DNA from: Stereum hirsutum FP-91666 SS1
Taxonomy: Eukaryota > Basidiomycota > Agaricomycetes > Russulales > Stereaceae
Assembly (NCBI RefSeq): GCF_000264905.1
Contig: NW_006763136.1
Location: forward strand, 2,280,057-2,344,056
Direction: 5' to 3'
Length of the DNA stretch: 64,000 nucleotides
How positions within the stretch are numbered: position 1 is the first letter of the stretch; every line of letters starts with the position of its first letter. Below are positions 32,041-42,495 of this stretch, piece after piece. The notes under the pieces were generated by a model. It had not been told where the DNA came from. It saw nothing but the letters and a program-made list of their open reading frames with translations, and made no database searches. The translations under genes and the position numbers were made by a program.

Positions 32041-34915
32041 TCAGCCTTCCGCCTGCAGACGTCTGCAGTAGCCTGTCCACAAACTGTCCACGAATGACTT
32101 GTCAGTCTAGCGAGAGCCGGAGAAGTTGACCGTCAGCCAGGTACTTCGTACAAAAGAGGAGAAACAGAAGGACAGCTTACATGGATAGTAGTGAGCAGTT
32201 CCCTGACGAAGTCATTCCGGCTGATGTTTGGTGAGTATGAAGGTTGAGACCGCCCAGGCAGGGTGGCGAGAATACTTTCGCGTGCCGTCCCCTGATTCAG
32301 CGGCCCAACAGGGTCGTGGGTAGCTGGCTTCTTCCCCTTATCCTGCGCCGCCGCCGCTCCATCGACATATTGTCCGCTGACATCGGTTGCTGGAACTGTG
32401 GGAGTGCTAACAGCGTTCACAGGCTCTGGCGCGTCCCAGCTCTTCTCGATCTCTGCTCTCTCCTTTTCGTTCTCCCGTTCTCTCTCCTTCCTGCTCTTCT
32501 TCTGTGTTTTCTTACTTCCCTTCTTTTCCTTCTCTTGCACTCGCCGATCGAAAGCAGCCATGTCGCTTAGCGCGCTCGTATCTGCGAAATCGAGCTCTAC
32601 GACGTCCGACTCGTCCCCAGTACCATCGCGGTCGTCCAGCGGAGCGCGAGGGTATGGCCAAAGCGGAGTATCCTGGTGAAAGGGCACGAGCAGCCGACCA
32701 TTGGACTGGGCGTTGAGAGGCGTGTTCGTTCGGCTGCCCGTTGAACGTGACTGTGAGGTATGAGACAACGCTGGGGAAGCTGCCGAGGTAGTATTCGTCC
32801 CCTGAACTGCCCTGGAAGAAGGGCGAGACTGTGTATGGTAGGAGTCGTTTGGTGCATGGGTGACTGTTACGGTGGAGCTTGAACTCGTGGAAGCAAGCAG
32901 GGATGGAGCATTCGAGCGAGACGAACCGGCGGGTGGCGAAAACGTGGGATGAGGCGAAAGGGTGTGAGACGGGGGAGTAGCGATTTCGGTAGGTGTGGCG
33001 TCGCCCGAGAATCCGCGAAGAGGAGGCCGGGGTGTCACATCCCCGAGCACGTTTGTGGAGGAGAGGGAAGAAGACCCATCGACAGCGCCATTAACGGCAA
33101 CGTGTCCGCGGTAACTGTCTGTGATGTATGCGCTATCGTTCTCATCACCGCTCTCTACGTCTCCTTCATATCTCAAAGGTTGGGATTGAGAATGCCAAGA
33201 ACTGCTCGAGGAGGCTCGAGATGATGATTGCGAAGGAATACCGAGTAGAGAGGAGATGACATCTTGTGTGAGTATTTGCGGCAGCGTAGATGATGTTGGC
33301 TTCGGAGAGTGGATTTCGTATGCTTGACTATTCTGCTGGCCGTTGTAGCCATCAGAGCCAGTGTTAAGTGTCATCTGAGCGTCGGCGAAGGATAAACGAA
33401 TGGACGGAGGAGCAGAGGGAGGGGCGGGGAAAGGAGACGCCGACGAGTCATGAGTCGCATAATTGGCGATGGTGTTCGGGATATGAGCAGTAGACGACTT
33501 GACGTTCACGTGAGTTGTGTTACTTGATTGTGAAGTGACATTATCAACGGGTGTGGCGGAAGCGAAAATGGAAGACAGTAGAGCCAGACCACTTGTGGAC
33601 TGAGGAACTGATGATGACGGATGATCCAAGAACGATGAAGGGCGAGAAGGGTCACGGGTGTCGACATTGTCGTGAGAATTGTTAACGTTGGTAGCGGACG
33701 GTGTGGGGGGAATGGATGCGGAGGCAAACAAGTCGTTTAGAGTCAATTTCGCAGCACCAGACGGAGCTGGAGTGGTGGAATTCGAAAGCGTAGCGCCACT
33801 TGAGGCTCCGGAGGGGGTCAGCTTCGCAAAGAGCTTGTCTATCTCCGACATCCCAGCCGTAACATTGGGGGGTGTTTGTTCTGTTCGTTCATCGGCAATA
33901 GGCTTTTGTGCAGGGTGGGAATTTGGTGGCGGTGGAGGACGATCAGGTCCGTAGCGATATTGTTCTGGATAAGGGACCATGTCACGGATATAGGAGCTCA
34001 ATCTGTGCAATTACAGTGTCAGATCATTAAGCCACAGAGGTAGATTATGAATAGCATCGCACCGAATCATCACGTCCTGCATTGATTCCCGCACATCAGT
34101 CACGAACATCCAAAAACCGAAAGTGACCGGCAGGCCTTTCTCTTTACTGTCGGCTAGTAAGAGCTTCCAGTTGGTGACGATGTCGGTCGAGGATGGCTCA
34201 CGACCACGAGCATCTGCGAAGTCGTTCGGGGCAGTTATGGATTGTTGCTGAGGGGGCAGGATGGGGGTGGCGGTAAAGGATGCGGTAGCGGAGGAACTCG
34301 AGGCAGACAAAGTGTGTACCGAATCCGTTTCTTTGCTGGGGAAGGAAGATGTCGGTCGGGCCATGGCAAGGCGCTTGGCGGTGAAGTCGGGATAGCAGCG
34401 ATACATAAGATACTCTCCGCGTGCTTCGATGTCATCTTCGGGATAGATATAAAGCACATAGTCGTCCATGCCCATGCGATTGAGAATATAAAGGCCATAT
34501 GGGGGATAAGCATTGCTGAGGAGAAAAAAGTAAACGGAGTGTATTGAGACGAAATGCAAGAGCGCCACAGGAGCGCCTAAGAGACGAACCGTTCAAACAG
34601 GAACATGCTACCCTCGTATCCTTTCTTTTCCCATTTAGCCCCGTTGTGATGATACAGACATACATGACTGAACTGGTCGATTATGGACACAATGGATGGA
34701 TCGTTGCGGCGCAATACTTTTAGATTCTGATTGTATCGGGAGACGGCGGTCATTCCCGAGGAGGGTTGGGGGCTGGGAGCTGAAACAACGGGCGGCTTCT
34801 GTAGCACTGAACGGTGATTGCTGGTGGCCGATGAGTGTGTGCGGGCATGAGTGAGATGAGGAGAATTTGAGAGGGAGGAAGGGTCGCGAGCCCGTCGGGA
34901 CTTTGAGTTGGACAT
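32041..34915 (-). CDS. DCP1: mRNA-decapping enzyme subunit Dcp1
   Basis: EVH1-fold activator of the decapping enzyme Dcp2 in P-bodies. Start at 34915 (MSNSKSRRARDPSS). After a disordered N-terminus come the EVH1 core elements: RYNQNLKVLRRNDPSIVSII, FSHVCLYHHN, AKWEKKGYEGSMFLFER, then after an intron NAYPPYGLYILNRMGMDDYV and a Ser/Thr-rich insertion, then GLPVTFGFWMFVTDVRES. These match Dcp1, including the LYxxN and W-K-G-x-EG-x-LF signatures. The third exon codes about 600 residues of low complexity (Ser, Thr, Pro), with a lysine/glutamate block EKEKKGSKKTQKKSRKERE. The last exon, after an intron beginning 3' of IHV, reads TDKSFVDSLWTGYC and ends at 32041. DFVRELLTTIH followed by that exon resembles the C-terminal trimerisation helix of Dcp1 proteins. 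The length, about 890 residues, is large but common in basidiomycetes. Confidence 0.92.
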
Positions 34916-35035
34916 CGCGGTGCGGAACAAGAGGAGGATGTCACAGTGTGACACGCAGAGGCAGGGATATGCGTGACGAGAACACGAAATATATGGGAAA
35001 AGAAATCAAAGAGAAATAGGACAGGGATCTACGTG

Positions 35036-35821
35036 TTATGAAGCTGGTGCCTTTGCCTGTTCCCTCCGACGCTGGGCAAAGAGAGCGTGCTGGTCGTGGA
35101 CACCGAGCCGAGCCTGTTCCACCTTCTGCATCCAACGTACGTCGCTTGCCACCTTTTTCTCCCGCATCGCCCGCCGACGCTTGTTCAGGTGCTCTATGTT
35201 CTCGCCTACGCCCACCTCATGCCCAAATGGCAGCCCCTCCGCCTTCGCCTCCTGCACCTGCACCGGCGCTCGTGGCGCCCACAAGAACGACTCCTTCGTC
35301 TTCTGCATCCCACCCCGAAGCGCTGTCGCCCTTTGTGCCTTCGACATCGTCTTCAGACGCTCTTCCGTGTCCTCCTTGCTCATCGTTGTCGTCACGCGCA
35401 CCTTCTGAACCTCCTTGGACTCGAGCAGGTCCTGGAGCACTATCGTTTTGAGATATCTGCACCCAGTAGTCAATACCCAGCGACTGGACATCATCAGCTG
35501 TAAACACACTCACTTCACAGATCGTATCGGATGTTCAGGGTGTGGAGGCTGGGGTACACCGGCACGCGCCATCGCCTCTCTCAGTCTTTGTCTCGTAGGC
35601 TCTACCCTGCCTGACTGACCGCTCACGGGCTCCCGAACAGCTAGGCGGAAGACTTCCTTGGTTGAGAGGGGTTTGGCGCTCGTCCGGATGATATTAAGGA
35701 TATGCTCTCGAGCTGCAGGTGTGATTTCTTGACCCCATGGTCGAAGAGATAGTAGGTGTCTCATGGTGAAGAGTTCGAGGATGCCGTCTAAAGGGCCGTA
35801 GCTCAACTTGCGAGCGGACAT
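35036..35821 (-). CDS. Conserved-looking protein of unknown function
   Basis: Not recognised. Two exons, start at 35821 (MSARKLSYGPLDGILELFTM). Exon 1 contains LRPWGQEITPAAREHILNII and a winged-helix-like stretch AKPLSTKEVFRLAVREP, then TRQRLREAMARAGVPQPPHP. The intron (GTGAGT; acceptor GGTGCAG) joins to KYLKTIVLQDLLESKEVQK, a long helix with EERLKTMSKAQRATAL, then FLWAPRAP. The C-terminal 60 residues are Arg/Lys-rich helix: NKRRRAMREKKVASDVRWMQ. About 240 residues, basic, no membrane span. A small basic protein ending in helices could be mitochondrial or ribosome-associated, but there is no clear targeting signal; this is a guess. The in-phase intron makes the gene itself likely. It is 120 bp from DCP1 and on the same strand. 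Confidence 0.7.
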
Positions 35822-36271
35822 TCTCCCATGTGGCCGTGGGAACTATAACGTGGGTGGCACGGGAAGTTGGGCGAGAGCGCCACAGTACTATGGATTCGTA
35901 CATACATGACCAGAGTTGAATCAAGCATGGTCTAAGTAATGTGCAGAAGTCGACTGGAGGTTAAATACTACTCTATACTCCTGAATGAGATATATCGCTC
36001 CACATGTTGACACGACAATTGGACGGCCGCTTCTGGTTGCCGAATGCACCCTTATGTAGTTGAACCTACTTGTCCCATCACCCACTTGATGAGCGCTGGG
36101 CGATGAAACTACATAACGGTGCGAGTATATTCATGGCAATGCCCCAAAAAGTCCAAGTATAGAACAGATAGTAGATCTATATAATACATTTCGAACAACT
36201 ATATACTCGTAATCCGCTGAGCACGACTCTCCATGCCACTGCACTCTCTTGAGCATACATTGCACTTACAA
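35822..36271. other. Intergenic region
   Basis: 450 bp between the start of the small basic-protein gene and the stop of the sterol glucosyltransferase. AT-rich 36130-36260, as expected of a 3' flank. No frame or motif of note. Confidence 0.4.
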
Positions 36272-39200
36272 TTAAGTTCTTCCTCGATTTGCTTGCTCCA
36301 TCGCTCTATCATAACCCCGCTGTTCCGCCAAAGAGATCTGCTTCGCCATTTCTAGCTCCTTCTGAAATGCATCGTCATCATCGTCTTCGTCCTGTTGTGT
36401 CGACTGACGCGAGGAGCTGGTGTCTATCGATGCAGAAAGTTGTTTTGCAAGCTCCATTTCTCTGGTGAACGCTTCCTCCGCGAGGTCATCAGACACATTC
36501 GCGTGCACGGTGCTCGGTGTCTCATCCGTCGTCTCTTCCAACGAGACCGGCACATCCCATCGCTCGCTCCCGGTGAGACTGGCCGAGCTCGACGCCAGAC
36601 TGCCATCCTCGACTTTCCCTGCACCAACATCCACAGGCTCCGTTGCGGCAACGTCATCCTTCATGGCCTCAGCCGCCTGCTCGGCCAATGCCTTCTGCCG
36701 TTCCATCATCCTCCCCTTGACACGCGCGGCTTCGAACGCACGTATGATCCCGTCGCGCTTGTTTTGAGAAACAGCTTGGGCAGCCAAGACACCGTCACGT
36801 TCGCGGACGGCCCTCTGGTTATGCTCCGTCTTGCGGGTTTGAGCAGACTTCATCCCTCTAAGGGCACCTCGCACAGGGTGTGCCACGACGCCCATGATAC
36901 CGGCAGCGGGACGCATAGTGACATTGATGACTGCATTCGAAGACATGGTCAAGTTATAACTCAGATGGACGAAGGCGAATTTCTTACAACTTCTGCCTGC
37001 ACCAGCGACGGCGCCCATGAATCCCTGGAGACGTCATATAGGTCAGTAGAGGAAGTGTTGTGAGATTGGCGAACGTACTCCTTTCTTTGCGCCTTCTAGT
37101 GGCTCGCGGACGAGGCCGGTGATGCCATCGTAGTACCCGTAAAACAACCCCTGTGTAGGAGACACGGTGAATTGATTAATATTCAAGTATGCATCACGGG
37201 TAATAACATACCTTGCCTGCCTCTTTCACCCCACTGGAGAAGTCGGTGATTTTTCCTGGCTCCCTGACGTTCGAGCCATATAGCTTGGGCACATTAGCGA
37301 AGCCTTCCTGAACAGAGGTGACAATGTTCCAGACACCTGGGGGCAGCATCATGTAGGTGTGGTCAGTACATTGATCCATTCGAGCGTGTCAGGATAAAGG
37401 ACGGACCACGAGGAATGGCTACAGTGGTGTTGATGATCCCCTTCACGGGCGAACTACACAGCAAGCATTTGTTAGCGGCGCAAAACACAGCGACGGACGA
37501 AGGTCAGCCCACTAGAAGATCTGCGCTATCGAGGCGTAGTAGTGTGTTATAGTCCAGTAAATGGCGCTAGCACCGCCGGAAACTGGGTCCGAGACCTTCT
37601 TCCTTGTGTCATATTCTTTCGAGCCTAGAGCGGGGGTTAGCATAGGGAGAGGAAAACGAGGAGAGTTAAGAAAGACAAACGTACGGTGTAGGTCCAATGA
37701 ACGAATGTCCAATAGTTTCGCATCACTGAGCACTTGAGCGGATAAACTGCTCATTTTCAGGCACTGACCAACAGAGAAACATATAATCAGAGACGAAGGT
37801 AATCAAATCACTCGATAAGCCTCACATATTCAGTAGACCACCAAACAGCAAGCATGCTTGGTTCGAGATCGCAGCGCATATTGAGTAGGGGCAAGTGCCG
37901 ATAGAAGCTCTCGACACCACGCCGAACACCATTCTGCAAGGCGATGGATCAGCTTCCGCGCTTCAGACCAGATGGCTCAATGCTAGACAGTGTGTATACC
38001 TCTTGATGAATCTGCTTTGCCATGTCTGCAGCAGCACTCTTCGCTTCGGGGCTGATTGCGAACTGCAACGCCTTCGTGAGAGCATCAACGTCCTCCGTCA
38101 TCTCCTTCGGCGTAATCGGTTTGGGACCTGCGCCGGCTTCTTCGACCATTGCACCTGGTGCAGCAAGCGTAGCTGCTCATATCTTTGGACAATGACAGAC
38201 AAATAGGAATCAGACGCACCCCAGAATCCCTGGTCACCGAAGAAGGGTACTATAACTGTGGGTCTTCCCTTTGCGAGCCCGATGGCAGTCGTCCCAGCGC
38301 CGCCATGATGTACGACGGCGCAGACGCGGTCGTTCGCAAAGAGCCAGTCATGAGGAACATTACCGAGAATGAAGATATGTGGTGGAACGTTTACGTCCCC
38401 CAGGCCACCCTGTAGGAAAAGTTTCGATTGGTGGTGGGACAAAATGAGATGCGAATGGTAGTGAGCGCACCCAGCCTGCGGATACCAGAGCACGAACACC
38501 TGCACGAGAGGTGGCTTCGAAGATGTTCTCTGTTTAAGGAAGGGTTAACACTTCAGGGAAGGGAGGCCGAATGGGTATGGTGATCGCACTGGTCATTTGT
38601 ACGGGATCATCCACGACCACTGAGCCAAAGCCAATGTACAAAGGTGGTTCTCCGGCAGAGAGGAAGGCGGCAAGGTCGGCCGGAGGTTCGTAATTTGTGG
38701 CGAGATCGAGGAAGTAAAATCCAACGATATCTGAAGTGTAAATTCCAAGTCAGCTCCAATCTAGATACAGTACTGTGGTGACGCCAGGTTCGGGGACAAG
38801 CTTATTTCAAAAAGGCTAACCAATGTGATTCTTCCAGTCCTTTGGCTTCTTCACAAGAGGACCCATGCAGTACGTCCAAGGAACCTTCATCCTGTCGGCA
38901 ATGCTAGGCCCCGAACGCAAGTTGAGACTCGAAAGTCCAAGCACTTTCTTCCGGAAATCATTCACAAGGTCACCAATCCTAGTCATCAAGAAGCAAAGTG
39001 TGAGCATGAGCCGAATGCACTTTGTGATGCACGGCAAGGAAGATAGGGCAGTCTTACCCTTGCCACGTAAGTATCTCAGCAAGAGCGTACGAAAGATAGT
39101 TTGTGAGACCGTTCTCCGCATTCGAACTGGACCTCGATATGTTGACTAGCGGATGAGCGAACGCAGTTGTCGGGCTCCAAGGCATGGCTTAGAGCAAAAA

Positions 39201-40396
39201 GGGTACGAATGTCACTCAACGACAACGTAAGGCAAAGGTACGGGTGCAACATACTGAAAGTCAGCAGAAGAGGGATACCCAGCTTCTCCGCTATATGAAT
39301 ATGTGCGAACGCAGGGGGGTTTGATATCAGTGCATCAGCTACGAAAGGTTTTCCGGCTGGTGCTTTTCCTAGCTGCGATGGGTGTAGTTGAGATTGAGCT
39401 GAGGAGCCGACAGGGGGGCCGGTATCAGGGGCAACGGTAGAGAGATAGCAGCCTAGTATCATCTAAGAAAACGAAGATAAGATGAGACACTGTGGTTTCT
39501 AGTCATGAGCCGTGCAGAGTATTGTTTGTGAGGGGAACATGCCTCAGAAAGCATCTTCCGTTTCTTGGAGATATCACCGTTCAGGAGACTATAACGAGTA
39601 GGATATGAGCGTGGATGCAACCGAGAAAGAAGATTAGTACTCAAGAAGACATGCCAGGCAATAGACCGGGATCTATGATGCAGTGAACGATGTCAATCAA
39701 AATGCGAGACCATCCAACGGTTGAACAGAGCTCGTAGAGGACTAACTTTTGACCATGTATGACATGAGCTCCTTCGGATCTCCTCCAATATTGAAAAACT
39801 CAAGGCCATGGGACGTAACAAATTCCCGGAAGGTTTCGTGGGTGGCGATGCGAATGCGGTGGCCATCCCTAGCGAGCGCTTTGCCTAAAGCTACGTACGG
39901 CTGGACATCACCTACAATCTCTGTCACCGACAGTTGTGTTTGTGAGTGATAGCAAAGACGCACCTCGGCTGCCGACAATCATGATAACAATACTGAGCTT
40001 GGGCACGTCTTTCCAACCCTCTTCCGTTTGGTCGACTGCGAATTCTGCGACGTTTCGAGAGTAATCCCTGGGTAGGTCTGGTAGAGGTCTCTTGAGATCA
40101 AGAGTAACTGTGATACGGCCATCTTGTCCGAGAGTAGCATAGGAGGCAAGTCCTGTCCCCGTCGAGGTATAGGTCGTATAATCTGGGTTCGCTCCCGATG
40201 GTTTGGAGTACGGTGGAGGCTGGGCAGCCTTTCCAGAGGACTTGTGCAAGCCGATTGAATGTCCTTGTTGGGTAGTGATGTCATTCTTTTGGAAAGAGTT
40301 ATAGGGAGAAGTATACTGAGTAGAAGAATCAGCGAAGGTCGGTTCTTCTGGTGTCGAGCCCTCGCGTTCCCGCATGTGAAGGGGGGTCATGGACAT
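36272..40396 (-). CDS. Sterol 3-beta-glucosyltransferase (UDP-glucose:sterol, GT1/GT28 type)
   Basis: Transfers glucose from UDP-glucose to ergosterol-type sterols. Start at 40396 ([13 protein letters not shown]). About 15 exons. N-terminal half: [13 protein letters not shown], then [44 protein letters not shown] and NPGLLPG, the GT28-like acceptor domain. Then [21 protein letters not shown]-type helix, DWKNHI and IVGFYFLDL. The C-terminal donor domain reads [15 protein letters not shown] and [18 protein letters not shown], then [10 protein letters not shown]: the UDP-sugar loop with intact HHGGAGTT. Beyond the enzyme lies the usual fungal tail, [32 protein letters not shown] and [11 protein letters not shown], followed by about 190 charged residues with two UIM-like helices. 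The N-terminus lacks the PH/GRAM part of Atg26, so pexophagy is not implied. One intron (39542-39463) uses a GC donor. The upstream region is only about 100 bp before a LINE fragment. Confidence 0.93.
36280..36500 (-). other. Two ubiquitin-interacting-motif-like helices at the C-terminus of the sterol glucosyltransferase
   Basis: Coding residues read [17 protein letters not shown] and then [20 protein letters not shown]. The second fits the UIM pattern: acidic patch, hydrophobic-x-x-Ala-x-x-x-Ser-x-x-Glu. The first fits up to the Ser but has no Glu after it. Ubiquitin binding is inference. Confidence 0.4.
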
Positions 40397-40490
40397 CGTT
40401 GAAGGGCTCAGGCCTACGCTCAGGGAGGAGAAGCGGACCCATGTAGCACGTTATGTATAAGTACTCCGCGAACTGAGGAAGCATCGTCAT

Positions 40491-40503
40491 AACTCCGCGA
40501 GAC
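40491..40503 (+). repeat. Left arm of a 13-bp inverted repeat around the LINE fragment
   Basis: AACTCCGCGAGAC lies exactly at the left edge of the LINE coding similarity. Its reverse complement GTCTCGCGGAGTT lies at 42359-42371, about 1.87 kb away. A shortened copy (ACTCCGCGA) occurs again at 40463. Confidence 0.6.
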
Positions 40504-42159
40504 ATACAACCATCCGAAACATGGCGCTACTTGGGCTTCTGGTTCGATCGCCACCTCTCCTTCCGACAACACGTTCAGTTCTACGCCAACACCGCACTAT
40601 CCACAGTACGCACATACCCCATGCTCGGCAACTCCCTTCGGGGACTCTCCCCCAGAAATCGTCGCCGCTTGTACATCGGCTGCGTACGACCCCTCCTCAC
40701 ATACGGTTTCCGTGTTTGGTACAAGCAACCACACTGTCCCAAATACCTTCTCACACCCCTCCGACAAGCCCAGGCGGCAGCGTTACGCTGGGTGCTCGGT
40801 GCTTTCCGCACTTCGCCTCACGAATCCCTCGACATTCTCGCCGGAGTCGTTCCCATCCACCTCCACCTCCGAAAACTCTATGAACGTTCACTTCTGCGAC
40901 TCCCCAAACTCGCATCAACCCACATCCTCATCACATCCATCACCAAACCCTCCCTGCACCCACCCTCGCAACTGTTCACGTACGGCACACCCGTTGTCCA
41001 CATACCTGTTCCCCATCGTCGCCACACACCCCTTCAACACGCCGCCGCTTCCCTACGGCAGGCGATACAAGACCACCATGACGAATTCGTACCCACACAC
41101 GAAGAACTCAATCCTGGCACACGCTTGTTAGATACTAATTTCTCTTGTATCCTCTTTCATACCCACGGACATCCTCCCATTAAACATAGAGATTTCCCTG
41201 CTTGGCTCGAAACAAAAAAACAATTTATTTCTACGTTACACACAGATAATACTTCCCTTGTTTCTTTCTCCGACGGCTCAGTGCGGCCGGACAGCGACTT
41301 CCACTCCACGGCGGCGTACCTTGTTTCGTACATGGGCACCACCCAACACTCCAGATCATTCGCGACCGGGCAGGCCACATCTTTTGACGCAGAACTCGCG
41401 GGATTAGCGGCGGCACTCAACGCATCCATCATCGCAGCTCGAGAGCGCGACACCATCACTTCCATCCACCTATTCGCCGACAACTCGTCCGCACTGGAAT
41501 CACTATTCCGACCCAACTTCCATTCATCACAAATCGTCTCCGTCCTCGCCGCTCGCAAAGCACGAGAATGGCTCACAGAGGACAACACCCGCCACATCCA
41601 CCTTCACTGGGTACCCGGACACCAAGGCGTCGAACTCAACGAGGTTGTTGATCACATGACCAACGAAGCCTACGACCTACACCCACCCATCCCCCGCATC
41701 TCTCACGCGTACGCCCGTGTCCTCATCACCAAACGAGTCATGCAAGACTGGGCCAAGATGCCGAGTCGTGGCACCAAATTCTTCCCCGCTCGCATATGCG
41801 ACTCCCGCACCTGCGCGAAAGGCGGCCCCATTATATCTGCCGCTGGCGATAGCCCCACCCTCACATCCCGCCTCACCAGAACCATACTCGCGCACGCACC
41901 CATTGGCGAATATCGAAGCAAATACCTCCCTGCCGAGCCAAGTGCCTGCCCTCGTTGTGATGTTCTCGAGACGCGCCACCACATCCTGGAGTCCTGTCCG
42001 CTGTACAAACGCCCACGCCGAACCGGTTTTTACACTCTTATTGCTTCTTCACGGAACCCTATACGATTACTCAAAGACTTCCTTACGAACAATCCCCTCG
42101 CATTCACGTTTGATTCCGCTAACTTACACACACCGAACGTTCCCCGCCCACCGGACTGA
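40504..42159 (+). pseudogene. LINE polyprotein fragment: RT thumb, RNase H, zinc knuckle
   Basis: About 550 codons without a stop. Order: the RT 'thumb' region (LYIGCVRPLLTYGFRVWYK, RQAQAAALRWVLGAFRTSP), a linker, then RNase H with its acidic residues visible: SFSDGSVR, FDAELAGLAAALNA, HLFADNSSALE and WVPGHQGVELNEVVD, a D-E-D-D set. Near the end is a Cys/His knuckle, CPRCDVLETRHHILESC, found at the C-terminus of such elements. The frame has no start of its own: the upstream ORF1, endonuclease and RT palm are missing. The open RNase H part points to a recent insertion or selection; recent insertion is simpler. Confidence 0.85.
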
Positions 42160-42358
42160 TTGGGCCACATTTGATCGCACACGTTACCGGCACATCGAAT
42201 TTATTTGCTTCTTTTCTGCATTTACATTACCCACTCTTCCAGTCGAGTTCCACAGTGTTTACCAACTCTACTTACGTCAAGAGATGATGTTCAGGTCGCA
42301 AGCAACGTCGTCAACTGTCAGTTACGGCACGGCCTCGGGTGTGGCGTATTCGTGTGGC
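40504..42358 (+). mobile_element. 5'-truncated LINE (Tad/I-like with RNase H)
   Basis: The 3' part of a non-LTR retrotransposon. The coding frame is open from the left junction (TWRYLGFWFDRHLSF) to the stop at 42159. Only the end of the reverse transcriptase is kept, so the copy cannot move itself. The noncoding 3' part after 42159 has no A-tail that I can see. The element is framed by a 13-bp inverted repeat (separate entry) and fills the region between the divergent sterol glucosyltransferase and SEC5. Exact ends are uncertain. Confidence 0.8.
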
Positions 42359-42371
42359 GTCTCGCGGAGTT
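42359..42371 (-). repeat. Right arm of the 13-bp inverted repeat
   Basis: GTCTCGCGGAGTT is the exact reverse complement of 40491-40503. It is followed by a 15-T run (about 42370-42384). Confidence 0.6.
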
Positions 42372-42495
42372 TTTTTTTTTTTTTAAATCAAATGCATTTA
42401 TATAGCGCCGGTGCAGGCCAGGGGCGCTGTTTTAGAAGTAACTAGTCAACTAACTACGACTATAGCTTTTGTCCAGCGGGCACTCCTTACGCTCG
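42372..42495. promoter_or_regulatory. Remaining SEC5 upstream region
   Basis: Only about 120 bp separate the LINE fragment from the SEC5 start. It opens with a T-run then AAATCAAATGCATTTATATAG. The TATATA-like site at about 42398 could serve as a TATA box. Confidence 0.35.

Noticed and set aside
41157..41597. 146-codon minus-strand frame
   Set aside because: Antisense shadow of the LINE RNase H region.
42372..42384. T-run as the poly(A) tail of the LINE
   Set aside because: The LINE reads on the plus strand, so its tail would be a run of A, not T.
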